Source of the DNA: Prorocentrum cordatum
Taxonomy: Eukaryota; Sar; Dinophyceae; Prorocentrales; Prorocentraceae
Length of the DNA: 64,000 nucleotides
Direction of reading: 5' to 3'
Assembly (NCBI GenBank): GCA_963575745.1
Contig: CAUYUJ010020693.1
Span: 582,791-646,790 of the forward strand
Shown here: positions 18,691-29,515 of the stretch, piece after piece
Layout of the letters: every line of letters starts with the position of its first letter
Numbering within the stretch: the first letter of the stretch is position 1
Made by a program: the position numbers and the translations under genes
Notes under the pieces: generated by a model
Database searches by the model: none
What the model saw: only the letters and a program-made list of their open reading frames with translations
What the model was told of the DNA's origin: nothing

Positions 18691-18904
18691 CTTTTCTCGG
18701 ATAGTGGTAATGCAAGAGCGAAATCATGAGACCTTGGCGCCGACGTGATGAAGCGTCGGGACCTCACGCGAAGACGATGGGTAATCGGCAAGACATATTG
18801 AGATTATGATGATATTGTTGAATTCGGTATTGTATTTCGAGCTTGCTCGCGTATGCTGTACAAAATCTGTTCCACGAAGTATTGAAATGTTGCAAATATA
18901 CATA

Positions 18905-19425
18905 TACGTGTTTTGACCCTGACCCCGCCGATCTGCACGAGGAGCGCCATTGAATTTCAGAAATGTGGCAAATCCCTTGTGTTTTTGGACCCTGACCCCG
19001 CCGATGTGCGTCAGGTGCGCCGCCGAATTTCAGACAGGTGGCAAATCCTTTGTGTTTTTGGACCCTGACCCCGGCGATCTGCGCGAGGGGCACCGCCGAA
19101 TTTCAGAAATGTGACAAATCCTTAGTGGTGTTGGGCCCCGACCCCGCCGATCTGCGTGAGAGGCGCCACTGGGTTTCAGACATGTGGCAAATCCTTTGTG
19201 TTTTTGGGCCCTGACCCCGCCGATCTGCGCGAGGGGCCCCGCCGAATTTCAGGAATGTGGCAACTCTCTGCTGTTTTTGGACCCTGACCCCGGCGATCTG
19301 CGTGAGGTGTGCCGCCGAATTTCAGACATGTAGCAAATCTTGTGTTTTTTGTTGTTTTGCCCTGGCCTTGCCGATCTGCGTGAGGGGTGCCGCCAAATTT
19401 CAGAAATGTGGCAAATCCTTCTTCG
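18905..19425 (+). repeat. 73-bp tandem array, about seven units
   Basis: Unit starts (GACCCTGACCCCG or variant) fall near 18915, 18988, 19061, 19134, 19207, 19280 and 19359. Each unit carries GCCGATCTGCG(T/C), CGCCGAATTTCAGA and TGGCAAATCCTT. The 73-bp period is not a multiple of three, and no frame is conserved. Confidence 0.9.
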
Positions 19426-19799
19426 ACCCCTCCAGAGTTCCCGATTACCCCCCCACAAGACGCTACTAATCAGGGCACTTTTCGGTTCTCCCCCCTCGCG
19501 CGGTCCATCCAGAAGGAACAGCAAGCAGCAAGAAGCAGAACTGTAACAGTGGAAATTGGGAGCTGGAACTGGCGCAGGCAGCAGCAAACCCTCGCCCTAC
19601 AGCCCGGTGGCCCCGCAAAGGTGCTTGCGGATGTTTTGATTATGCTTTACTTTCCCTCCAAAATCTGCCTGTCGGGGGGCATGCCCGGCCTAAGAGTCGC
19701 CCCTTGCGCCCTTGGCCCTTGGCTGGCACGGCCTGCCGCAGCGGAAAGAGGCGCTCGTCTGATCCTCGCCGCCTCCTGCTCCGCATTCCTCTCGTTCGC
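19426..19799. other. No gene recognised; relic of a family F3 end
   Basis: Around 19660-19695 the words TGCCTGTCGGGGGGCATG and CCCGGCCTAAG resemble the right end of the F3 element. Nothing else is recognised. Confidence 0.35.
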
Positions 19800-19943
19800 C
19801 AAGCGCGTTTCACTACTCGCAACGTGCCTACTCGCAAACGTCTGAAAAGATATGTTTGCCTGGATGGAAGTATATCGTGAATCCCCCGCGGCGGACCGTG
19901 GCCATTTGCGAGTAGTTCCTGCACGAGTAGTTGAGCGCGCTTG
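19800..19943. repeat. MITE-like element, family F4
   Basis: 144 bp with inverted ends: CAAGCGCGTTTCACTACTCG on the left and CGAGTAGTTGAGCGCGCTTG on the right (17 of 20 complementary). Internal TACTCGCAAACG and TTTGCGAGTAG form a second inverted pair. The relative at 2925-3085 is more decayed. Confidence 0.6.
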
Positions 19944-20151
19944 TCCACTCATTGTGCGCTCCGCGGAAGCAGGATACCGCGGCCAGTTGTGCACATACGG
20001 GCAGAATCAGCCCGGCAGCAAGTTACGAATCGAACGTAGCAACAGCAGCCATGCAAGGAACAGGCGGCGCAGGCAACCCTCGCCCCCCTATTTCCCGCAG
20101 TCCTCTTTTCCTGTCCGCGCCTTTTCCTATGTTCCTTCCGACCCACGCTTG

Positions 20152-21069
20152 CGAATGATGGTAATGGTGATGGTGATGACCATGGTGATGACCATGATGA
20201 TGATGATGCTGATGCTGATGCTGATGATTATTATTATTATGCTGCTGATGATGGTTATGATGCTGATGCTGATGCTGCTGCTGATGCTGATGCTGCTGAT
20301 GATAATGGTGATGGTGCTGTTGTTGATGATGATGATGATGATGGTGTTGATGATGGTAATGGTAATGGTGATGATGATGCTGAGGACGATGATGCTGATG
20401 ATGCTGATGATGCTGATGATGATGATGGTGATGGTAATGAGGATGATCATGGTGATGACGGTGACGATGAGGATGATGATGCGGATGGTGATGTTGATGC
20501 TGATATTGATGCTGATATTGATGTTGATGATGCCTCTGATTATTATGATAATGATGGTGATACTCATGATGCTTATGAGTATGATTGTAGCCATGATGAA
20601 GATGGTAACGATGCGGAGGAGGATGGCCATGATGAGGATCTCGATGATGATGCTGACGGCAAGGATGACTGTGAGGATGCGTATACTGATAATGTTGTTG
20701 ATGCTGATGATGTTGCTCATGCTGATGATGATGCTCACGATGATGGCTATGGCGATTATGGTGATATTAATACCTATGATATTGATGAGGATACTGCTAG
20801 TGGTGGCGAGGATGACGATGCTTATGCTCATGCTGGTGCTGTTGTTGATGCTGAACATGAGGATGAGGATGGCGAAGACGATGAGGATGGCGATGCTGAT
20901 GGTGATGATGATGATGAGTATGCTGCTGATGCTGATGATGAAGATGGTGATGAAGATGGTGCTGATGATGGTGATGGTGATGGCGATGGTGATGATGCTG
21001 ATGCTGATGCTGATGCTGATGATGTTGCTGATGATGATGATTATATGATGTATGATGATGCTTGCGATA

Positions 21070-21123
<54 letters not shown>

Positions 21124-21864
21124 CCGGTGATGGTGATGGTGATGGTGATGGTGATGATGGTGATGCTGTTGATGTTGATGTTGATGTTGATGTTGATGCT
21201 GATGTTGATGTTGATGGTGGGGTTGGTGGTGATGATGCTGATGGTGATGGTGATGGTAATGATGATGGTGGTGGTAATGCTGGCCACTACAGTAATCACG
21301 ACGATGAGGATGAGGATGAGGATTAGGATGAGGATGAGGAGGATGAGGATGAGGATGAGGATAATGCTGGTGATACTGATGATGCTTATGAGTATGATTG
21401 TAGTCATGATGAAGTTTTTAACGATTCGGAGGAGGATGACCATGATGATGATCTCGATGATGATGCCGACGACAAGGATGATTGTGAGGATGCGTATACT
21501 GATAATGGTGTTGATGCTGATGATGCTGCTGATGCTGATGATGGTGCTCACGATGATGGCTATGGTGATGATGGTGATATGAATAACGATGATAGTGATG
21601 AGGATACTGCTAGTGCTGGTGATGATGACGATGAATATGCTCATGCTGAACGTGAGGATGAGGATGACGAAGACGATGAGGATGTCGATGATGATGGTGA
21701 TGATGTTGATTATTATGCTGCTGATGCTGATGATGAAGATGTTGATGAGGATGTTGCTGATGATGGTGATGGTGATGGCGATGGTGATGATGCTGATGAT
21801 GATGATGCAGATGATGCTGCTGATCATGATGATTATATTGATGATGATGAGTGTGATCATGATC

Positions 21865-21897
<33 letters not shown>

Positions 21898-22045
21898 GTG
21901 GTGATGTTGTTGTTGATGGTGGTGTCGGTGGTGGTGATGCTGATGGTGATGGTGATGGTGATGATGGTGGTGGTGGTGATGATGACCACTATGACAATCA
22001 CGAAGATGAGGATGAGTATGAGGATTAGGATGAGGAGGAGGAGGA
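20152..22045. repeat. 1.9-kb imperfect GAT/GCT/GGT trinucleotide tract
   Basis: Almost every third base stays in one phase over about 1.9 kb, giving poly-Met, poly-Asp and, on minus, poly-Ile/Thr frames (including a 773-codon minus frame). A complex stretch at about 20561-20975 recurs at 21374-21785 with an 813-bp offset (a multiple of three), with word order preserved (GCTTATGAGTATGATTGTAG, AGGAGGATG, GAGGATGCGTATACTGATAA). I call it non-coding simple sequence enlarged by segmental duplication; an Asp-rich protein exon is possible but unsupported. Confidence 0.85.
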
Positions 22046-22240
22046 GGAGGGGGAGGAGTCGGAGTGAGATGCGAAGGAGATAAGCCATTAGAGGGCGGAG
22101 GGAGGGAGAAGGAGGACGACGGGGGAAGAATCTTGAGACCGCCACCCCCGCAAGCGCGCCCGCTTGGAGGCAAAGGGAAGCGGAGCAGAAAGGGCAAGAG
22201 AGACCGTCGCGGACGGGACGGCGACCGTGGAGATTGGCAG

Positions 22241-22300
22241 GGGCCGATGATAGACGGCGCCACCGGAGCCAACACGATAGAGGTCTCCGCCCCCTCCGGG
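22241..22300 (+). other. Possible exon, GATGANTIEVSAPSG module
   Basis: After a CAG, 20 codons read GPMIDGATGANTIEVSAPSG with balanced composition, then GC- and CTC-rich sequence follows. The wording resembles the start of repeated modules (TIEV-x-S followed by GD-x-I-x-I) that I recall in dinoflagellate surface-type proteins. The splice sites are guesses. Confidence 0.3.
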
Positions 22301-22589
22301 CGGCGCGCCGCGCCGTCTTCTCACCCTCCTCCCCACCCTCGCCGTCGTCCTTCTCCTCGCCCTCGTCCTCCTCCTCCTCCACTTCCTCGTCCCCCTCCGT
22401 GTCCTCTTCCTCCTCTGTCTCTCTTCCTCCCCCTCCTCCCGGCACCATCGTTCTCGACTGTGCGCCTCGGACTGCGCGTGCGCGTCTCCTCTGTCCCTCC
22501 TCATCCTCAGCCTCCTTTCCCTGATTGCCCTCGTCTTCGTCGTTCTCGTCGTCTCGGCGGCGATGGAGGGGGGGGGAGAGAGAAAGAGA
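22301..22589. repeat. CTC-rich pyrimidine tract
   Basis: Imperfect CTC/CCT on the plus strand, with no coding signal. It could be an intron pyrimidine tract if the neighbouring exon-like segment is real. Confidence 0.7.
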
Positions 22590-22715
22590 AGGCCTCCTCA
22601 GAAGGCCGCGGGGCTTCTCAGAAGCCCTCTGACCTTCTGAGAAGTGTCTTGTGTCCTCGGGAGAACATAGAGAACTTTTCCGGAAGTCCGGAGGACTTCG
22701 GAGCCTCCAGGGAAG
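22590..22715 (+). repeat. TTCTnAGAA-rich dispersed repeat, family F5, copy 2
   Basis: A series of CTCAGAAGGCC, CTTCTCAGAAGCC and CCTTCTGAGAAGTG words, then GGAAGTCCGGAGGACTTC-like palindromes. It shares word order with 32730-32880. Confidence 0.75.
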
Positions 22716-24096
22716 GCTCGCCCCCTCTCACTTCCTCCCCGTTGCTGGCCGCCGATCCCCCCCCCCTCCTCCTGCACGTCCTCTTCCTCCTCGCCCTCGC
22801 CCCCCTCTCCTCTTCCTCCTTGTCCTCCTCTTCCTCCCCTTCCTCCTCTTCCTCCTCTTCCTCGTCCTCGTCCTCCTCCTCCCCTTCCTCCTCGTCCTTG
22901 TCCTCCTCCTCCCCTTCCTCCCCTTCCTCCTTCTCCTCGCCTTTGCACCCCTTCTGCTCCGCCCGCCCCTCTCCTCCGTGCTCCTCTCCCGCCCTGCACC
23001 TCCCTCCACCTCCTCGGCCTCGGCTGCCACCGGAGGCCACGGGCAGCGCAGGGGGAAAGAGCACCAACGGACTGCGGGAGTTGGGCCACCCAGCTGTGCC
23101 TCGCCCTCCTGCCTCGAGTCCAGGGAGTCCAGTGCGGACCTCTGGAAGCTACCAGTACCCTGATCCTGAGGCCGGTCTCGTTCTCGGCCCCGCCCCCCGG
23201 AGGCCCGCTCGCCGGTCGTGTGGGTTTCGTGCCGTAGTTCCGCTGGTGCGCGCGGAGTGTGTGCCGCAACGCTGCTGGAGAGCTTACGCTGAACATATGC
23301 CGCGCTCACCCGAGTGGAATTTCCATCTTCTCGCACAAGTGGTCTGCTTCGCTCCGCTCTGCTTTCTTTCCTTATCATCCTCTGTTGGCCCCTCTTCTTG
23401 CTCGCGGGGCCCTTCCCCCCAGTTTGGCTACACGCTCGCCGCTCGAGCGCTCGTTTGCTCCGCCCGCCTCTGCTGCCTGAGGGGGAGATCCTCCTACCAC
23501 ACGCCTCGGGCTCGTCTCGAGAAGCGCACTGGCGCGAAGCCCAGGAGGGTGGGAAGAGGGGGGGGGGATACTTGCAGGGTGGAAGTTTGCGGGGAGGGAC
23601 GCGTGGGAGGAGTAGGGTTTGATGAGTAGGGGGAAGGAGGAGGAAGATGAGGAGGAGGAGGGTGGGGGGGAGCTGAGGGGATGGGGATGGAGGGGGAAGC
23701 AGGGAGGAGGAGGAGGATGAGGAGGAGGAGGAAGAGGAGGAGCAGGAGGAGGAGGAGGACGGGGTGGAAGCAGGGAGCAGGAGGAGGAAGCAGGGAGGAG
23801 GAAAGGAGGAGGAGAAGGAGGAGGAGCAGGGCGTGGTGCTGACCCTGATCAGCCCGCTCCCGAGGGAAGGCAAGATCGACGCGCACCGCGCCGCGTCTGG
23901 CATCCTCGCCCCTCGCGCCCCTGCAGGAAACTTTTTTGGTCTGCGGGTCGGGAGCGGGCCCCTTCCAGGCAAGAGCTCAACGGGACGCGGGCAGCCCTGA
24001 TTGGGGAGACAGGGCGCGGGCGGGCGGGGCCTCAGGCGGCAGGAGGGCTCAGAAAACAGGCGGTGCCCCCCTGCAGGAAACAAGCAATGGCACAGA
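22716..24096. other. CTC and GGA tracts with unique sequence; no gene recognised
   Basis: 22750-22960 is CTC/CTTCC-rich and 23625-23830 is GGA-rich on the plus strand. Between and after them (for example 23020-23500 and 23835-24090) the frames show no domain. The 521-codon plus frame 22064-23629 and the 483-codon minus frame 22728-24179 are driven by these tracts. Confidence 0.5.
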
Positions 24097-24150
24097 CATA
24101 AACTTTTGGAGGTCCGCGGGGATTTCTCAGATCGGCGTTGGAAGACCCCT
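24097..24150 (+). repeat. Family F1 left-end fragment
   Basis: ATAAACTTTTGGAGGTCCGC, then GGGGATTTCTCAGATCGGCG, matches the left part of the F1 copy at 1767. The right half does not follow directly. Confidence 0.5.
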
Positions 24151-24748
24151 GGCGTCATGACTGCACGGTCGTGACCCATTTCCCGCGACTAAATTCTCAA
24201 CCTGAACCGTTCCTTGACGGTCCCGAGGCCTTTTAGGGCCCCCCGGAGGCCAAAAGCCCCCCTCTGTCGTGTTTTTCCTGGCTCGAGGGGGTCGGGGGCC
24301 CCTGCTCTCCCGCTTGCGGCGGGCAACTCTCCACTCGCCGAGTCGGGCGGGGGGCCCCGAGGTGGGCCAGAGGCGCCGGAAGCCCCTGGCGGCGCCTCCG
24401 GCGCCGATCCCAATGAAGTCCGAGCGGGCCTCCCACAGTGCTGTGCTTCTGAGATGTGCTGCTCCCCCTTTCCCATGCCTCCTTGCTGCGTCGGGTCCCT
24501 TCCCACTCGCCGCGACGGGCCGGGGGGCCCAGGGGCTGGGCCGGAGGCCCGAGGTCGCCCCGGGAGTTCGTCGTGGGTTTCCTCCTCCTCGTCGTCGTCC
24601 TCGTCGTCGTTGGGCCCCGTGCCGCGGCGCGCCGAGTCGGGCGGGTGCCAAGGGCCAGAGAGCGCCCCAGGAAGGTCGGGCGGCGTGCGGGCGGAGGGGT
24701 GGGCGCGCACGATCGAGCAGCGGTGCTGGGAGGGGAGCAGGCGCTAAC
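24151..24748. other. GC-rich, no gene recognised
   Basis: Gly/Ala/Arg/Pro-rich frames on both strands. A GGCGCCTCCGGCGCCGATCC patch near 24390 resembles the F1 core in reverse orientation. Confidence 0.4.
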
Positions 24749-24802
24749 CCTTGCTCCTCCTCCTCCTCCTCCTCCTCCTCCTCCTCCTCCTCCTCCTCCT
24801 CT
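24749..24802. repeat. (CTC)n microsatellite
   Basis: Uninterrupted CTC trinucleotides for about 54 bp. Confidence 0.95.
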
Positions 24803-24821
24803 GGTGCCTCCTTCTCCTTCG

Positions 24822-25345
24822 GGCGGGCCGTTTGCAAAGTGTGGCTCTCACCTCAGTGCCGCGCACATTCAGCGTGAAGCTTTACGATAGACTCTCGGAC
24901 GGAAGGCGGGTCGTTTTCAAAATGTTGTTCTCGCCTCCAAGCCGCGCATATTCGTGTTTTGAGTGTGCAACAGTCTGACGGATGGTGGGCGGGCCGTTTT
25001 CAAAATATGGCTCTCGCTCTAGCGCCGCGCTGAATCGTTTTTTGGTAATATGTTAAGCGTGCAGCAGTTTCAATGTAAAGGGCGGTTCTTGTTCAAATTG
25101 TGGATCTCGCTTTAGCGCCGCGCTCGTTCGTTTCGGAAGTTGGCAACAGTTTCAAGGATTCGCATAGTCGAAGTCCCGAGGAATGGAGTTTGGCAAGATT
25201 TAGGAATGTCAGAACACAGCAGTCATGTTGACTCGCGGTGTTGAAATCCCAGGAGCGACGTTCCGTTCTGGCACGAATTAGGGTTGTCAGGGCTTAACCG
25301 TTCCGTTGACTCGCGACGATGAAGTCCCAGGAAATGCGTCTCCGT
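24822..25345 (+). repeat. Two adjacent diverged tandem arrays
   Basis: 24822-25150 holds about four units of 83-92 bp marked by GTTTTCAAAAT-like words, TCTCGC and GCCGCGC. 25155-25345 holds about three units of about 75-80 bp marked by GACTCGCG and GAA(G/A)TCCCAGG. No coding signal. Confidence 0.65.
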
Positions 25346-25496
25346 GCGATTGAGGATTCTCAAACGTTTGTTTTCCAATGGGGCATTTCCCGCAATGAAG
25401 AGAAGCTCTTGTAGGACCCTATGAAAACGATACTTGGAATGAGGGCGTATTGTAACATCGCTGATGCGTCCTGGGTTTACACTGGTTCTCCCTATC

Positions 25497-25548
25497 CTCC
25501 TCCTCCTCCTCCTCCTCCTCCTCCTCCTCCTCCTCCTCCTCCTCCTCC

Positions 25549-25594
<46 letters not shown>

Positions 25595-25646
25595 TCCCCC
25601 TGCTCCCCCCTCCCCTCTTCTACTCCTCCTCCTCCTCCTCCTCCCC
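25497..25646. repeat. (CCT)n(CAT)n compound microsatellite
   Basis: CCT repeats to about 25549, CAT repeats to about 25590, then a second CCT patch at 25618-25644. Confidence 0.95.
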
Positions 25647-26479
25647 GTCATCCAGAAGCGCGCGCCAAGCCCCCCAGGTCAAGTGGAAGCCGCCTGGGTG
25701 GAAGGAAGGCGACACCCCAGCGCACCTTCGCCCCCTCGGACTGCAACGTCCGCAGGGGCCGTCATGGGAAGCGTCGCCGTGCTTGGTTCCGAGCGCTTCT
25801 CCGCTCGGCCTGGCGAATTCTCGATCGCATCGCGCTGGGAGGCTGCCCCACGTTGGGCGCTCTCCTCGGGGAGGATCCGTTTTCTCAGGCTGCCCCGCGT
25901 CTTCCTCGCCTTCGGCGCCACCACCCCTTCCCCCCCGCACACGCAGCCAGTGCCCCGGAACATCCAGCGCCTTGTGCTAATATCTGCTCGGCTGGGCTGC
26001 CTCGGCTGAGCTCTTGCGCACGCGTGCCCTGGGAGGTCAAATTCTCCTGGGAGGTCGAATTCTGACTTTACCCTGGTCCGAAATCTGGCTGCAATCCTGT
26101 ATCATCCCGCTCAATCCGGCTCAATCCCGCTCCATCTGGCCTAGTTCCGCTCAGTTCGCGGCCTTTTCCGCCGTAGCAGTCCCCCAGTGGAGCTCAATCC
26201 GCCTTAATCCTTCCAGCGACGACCTCCCAGTAGTTGCCTCCTAACTTTCGTCGCCCCCATCCCGTCCCCCATCATCTTCTCTTCCACCTCTCCCCCGCCC
26301 GTCCCCCCGCGTTTCGCCCTCTCCCCCCGCCTCCCCGCCTATCGGCTGCGTTCTCACCCTCAGTACTCGTCCTCCCTGTCCGCGCTGCCGCTTTTGCATC
26401 TCCGCGTGCATCAGCGCTGTTGCTTGGAGCTGGCTGGGGTCTGAGGTGGCCCACCTTTGGCTCTGGCCAGAAAGGGCTT
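25647..26479. other. No gene recognised; short CCGCTCAATC-type tandem
   Basis: 26085-26160 holds about six copies of an 11-bp word (CCGCTCAATCC and variants). The rest shows no recognisable gene. Confidence 0.4.
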
Positions 26480-26609
26480 GGCATCGCTCGGGCGTGTGCA
26501 TGTTTTGGGCTGGCGAGGGTCATTGAGGAGTAACTTGCGACATCTTGCGATAAAAAAACCAAAGCACGATACCAACAAATGCACACGGGATGGACGTCCG
26601 AGCGATGGC
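26480..26609 (+). mobile_element. MITE-like element, family F2, copy 1
   Basis: 130 bp bounded by GGCATCGCTCGGGCGTG and GGACGTCCGAGCGATGGC, which are inverted complements. The interior has GGCGAGG-GTCATTGAGGAG in place of the family's GGCGAGGACCATCGAGGAGC. Confidence 0.65.
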
Positions 26610-26637
26610 AAGCACTGGCTCCGGCCAGAGAGGGCCA

Positions 26638-26762
26638 GGCATCGCTCGGACGTGTTTTTTTTGTTGGCGAGGACCATCGAGGAGCATCCTGGATCCTCTT
26701 GCACGAAAAGAAGCACGCGCGAAACCGAAGCACGCACGTGGAATGGGCGTCCGAACGGTGGC
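26638..26762 (+). mobile_element. MITE-like element, family F2, copy 2
   Basis: 125 bp starting GGCATCGCTCGGACGTG, with a T-run, GGCGAGGACCATCGAGGAGC, CGCGCGAAACCGAAGC, and a right end GGGCGTCCGAACGGTGGC. It lies 28 bp after copy 1 in the same orientation. The 28-bp gap (AGCACTGGCTCCGGCCAGAG...) echoes the sequence before copy 1, which suggests that a larger unit was duplicated. Confidence 0.7.
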
Positions 26763-26929
26763 AGGAGGAGGCAAAGGGGGATCTTGTTTAACATGGGGGA
26801 TCGCTTTCATAATTCAGTTTCCCCAAAATTGGTTTTCCGTCGGATCTACAAAACAGCGTAATCTTGTTCATGGGTTCGACGAACAGTCCAAGTTTGGGGT
26901 AACTCAACTCTGCAGCCGATCCCTACTCG

Positions 26930-27625
26930 ATGCTTCGCCCTCCTGGAACCTCCAGGGGGATTCGCGGCGCCGCGGCTGGACGCGGCTCGAACAACAACAG
27001 TGGTGCGTCTGGATTTCCTGGGAGGGGGGTCCAGGGTATCGATGTTGAACGGATTGGGCCTCCTCTCCTCCCCTCCTGACCAATTCTTGAGGGGTGGGCA
27101 GTCGACACCACGGCGGCCCTTCCTGTCGTTTCTCTTGTCCCTCTTGGGGAGACCTCCTTGGGGCGTCTCGGGGCCACGGCTGGACGCGGCTCGACGAACA
27201 GATTGGTGCGTCTGGATCCCGAGAGGGGTCCAGGGACCGACCTTGAGCGGATTGGGCCTCGTCTCCTCCCCTCTCGATTTAAGGGCCTGGCCTTCTATAG
27301 GGGGAATATCCAAACATAGTTTTAAAACAAATAGTCAGGGGACTATTTTTTGCAGTATGTCTTGACAATGTTTGAATATGTTTTTGGTATTCTTTATGTT
27401 TCGTCAAACATCCCCCTGTAGGGGGACGCGCCCGACCTAACTCTCGACCGATGCTGGGGGGGGGACAGTCGAAACAACAGCGGCACTCCCTGTCGTTTCT
27501 CTTGTCCCTTTTGGAGAAACCTCCTTTGGGCGTCCTGCCGCCACGCGGCTTAACGCGGCTCGACAAAGAAGAGTGGTGCGTCTGGATTCCCGGGAGGAGG
27601 GTCCAGAGACTGATTGATGAACGGA
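26930..27625 (+). repeat. Tandem repeat of about 204 bp interrupted by a MITE-like insert
   Basis: The marker GACGCGGCTCGA, followed by GTGGTGCGTCTGGAT or a close variant, occurs near 26976, 27180 and 27550. The first spacing is about 204 bp. The second is about 370 bp because the F3 element occupies 27278-27440. Other shared blocks are GGATTGGGCCTC and CCTGTCGTTTCTCTTGTCCC. Confidence 0.85.
27278..27440 (+). mobile_element. MITE-like element, family F3, inserted in a tandem repeat
   Basis: 163 bp, AT-rich inside, with decayed inverted ends (left TTTAAGGGCCTGGCC, then CTATAGGGGG; right CCCCCTGTAGGGGG, then GCCCGACCTAA). It is flanked by CTCTCGA at 27271-27277 and 27441-27447. The neighbouring repeat units lack it, so an empty site is visible within the window. 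No transposase is encoded. Confidence 0.8.
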
Positions 27626-28005
27626 TTTGGCCTCATCCTCGGGGGCGGCCAAGAAGGGGGGGGGGAATGATGACTGGGGGGGATTCATGGCGGAGGCCGT
27701 GATAACTCCCCATGGCGCGTCTTCTCGCTTCAACACGTCCCAGGCCCCACCCTGGGCCGCGCACGTGCGGCCGGCCCCCCTCTTGGACGACCCACTTCTT
27801 GAACGCCCCCGGCATCCTCCCCTCTTGACCGATGCTGGTTGGGCTAATCCAGCTCGGACCCCCTGGCCGCCTCCTCCCCGTTGCCGCTACTGCCCCACAA
27901 AGCTTTGCCGGCTTCGTGTCTCCTCTTTCCGTCCTTCCGCCGTCGTGATCGCCGTCCTTCCCCCCGTCTCCCGTCTCATCTTTGCTCAGCTGTATCCGTG
28001 CATTC
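27626..28005. other. No gene recognised
   Basis: G-run near 27656 followed by GC-rich sequence. No domain or repeat unit recognised. Confidence 0.4.
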
Positions 28006-28610
28006 GACAGCCGAAGGGGTGGTTCGAGCCGGGTGGACTGGGCCAGGGATTGCGGCTTGTGGAGCGCGGGCCTGGCGTGGTTGACCACGGATTGTAAACT
28101 GGGGAGCGCCAGGGCGCAGCCACTTGCACGGGATTGCGGCTTCGGGGACGCAATTGTGTCATGTAGCCGGGGCTGTTGCTCTGGGAGCGCGAATCTGATG
28201 TAACTCGCAAGAGGTTGTGGCCTGGGGAGTGCGAGGCCGGTGAAATTCACGAAGGGTTATGGCCTCGGGAGGGCCTGGGCGTAGTAGTTCTCAAGATTGG
28301 CGTCTCTAACTCGCAACCTTGTGATATTCTACGAAGGGGTTGTAGCCCCGGGAGCGCGAATCTGGTGGAATGTATAATGGGCTGTGGCGGCCCAATGTGC
28401 GAGGGGCTGCCGCTTGGGAGCGCGAGGGATTGCGGCCTCGTGAGCGCCAAGGCGTAGTAATTGACAAGGGATGCTGACTTCGGTTATCCAAACTGGTAGT
28501 ATTTTCCGAAAGGGTTGTGGCCTCGGAAGCGCGAATCTGGCGTAATTGAGTGGGGAAATTGGTGTAAATTGCCAGGGGTTGGGCCTCGGTTTGAATTTGG
28601 TGTATTTTGC
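28006..28610 (+). repeat. Degenerate minisatellite, TGTGGCCTCGGGAGCGCGAATCTGG type
   Basis: About eight to ten diverged units with irregular spacing, marked by (T/G)G(T/C)GGCCTCGG, GAGCGCGA and TGGTGTAATT-like words. No frame is conserved between units. Confidence 0.65.
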
Positions 28611-29371
28611 GTGTCTCATGGCACCACAAGAATGTATATTACGCCAGTCAAGTGTATAGACTGGATAATTCTCGGGCCCAGCCCCGCACGCGGACTTCAA
28701 TACTTACAGACGTTGGAACATTACATGTTGCATCTACATTTACATCGTGGGGACTTGAGCTGTTGCAGGCAAAACAGAGCACCTCATTAGGCCACAAAGC
28801 CTGATGCCTCCCAAGTGGCCGACGGATAGGTAGTGGCTGTACCGCCTCGAAGGATGTATTTCTGTGTAGCTTTCGGCTGCGATGACGATGGTGATGGCGA
28901 TGGCGATGACGATGCAGAATGACGATGGTCATCGTCATCGTTTCAATATTGTATTCCATGAGCTCGATTAAAATCGAATCTCCTCCCCTCACCTGCGTTT
29001 CGCTTCTCCTCACTGCCCCTGCCCCGTCGCCGCACCCGCGCGCCACTGCCAGGCGACGAGAAGAAGGAGGGGGAAGAAGAGGAAGACGAGGACGACGATG
29101 AGGAAAGCGAGGACGAGGAGGAGGACTCGAGCGCCCGCTCGTCGGGCGCACGCTGCCGCAAGCCGCTGCTGCTGGCGTCTCCGGGACCCGCGGTCCGCTC
29201 CAGGCCCCGGCTTGCGAGCTGCGACGAACGTGGGCGTGGTGTGAGGCGAGGAGAGATCGGCAGGATTTTTGCGCTGGCGGCTGGGCAGGGCAATTGCGCT
29301 GGCGGCAGAGCAACTGCAGCGGGGATGCCGTCGGAGCGAAGTGTACCAACGGGGAAGACCGGCATTGACAC
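28611..29371. other. No gene recognised; short GATGACGATG hairpin
   Basis: 28877-28945 has GATGACGATGG words followed by CATCGTCATCG, a small hairpin of degenerate GAT repeats. 29058-29130 is GA-rich. No gene recognised. Confidence 0.4.
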
Positions 29372-29515
29372 ACACATTCTCGAAGGTCCGCACCGGATTC
29401 GTTGGATCGGCGCTGGCCCCCCCTGGCAGCGCCTCCAGCGCCGCCGCTGGCGCGCTCGTTGCGCCAGGGCGGGGGCGTTCAGCGCAGATCCAAGAAGCCC
29501 GCGCCGGCCTCGGAA
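29372..29515 (+). repeat. Dispersed palindromic repeat, family F1, copy 2
   Basis: Left GATTCGTTGGATCGGCGCTG and right CAGCGCAGATCCAAGAAGCC enclose a GGCGCCAGC-rich core. Same design as 1767-1912. Confidence 0.65.

Noticed and set aside
20127-22448. 773-codon minus-strand ORF rich in Ile/Thr/Ser
   Set aside because: It is the antisense of the GAT trinucleotide tract, with no non-repetitive core and equally long frames on the other strand.
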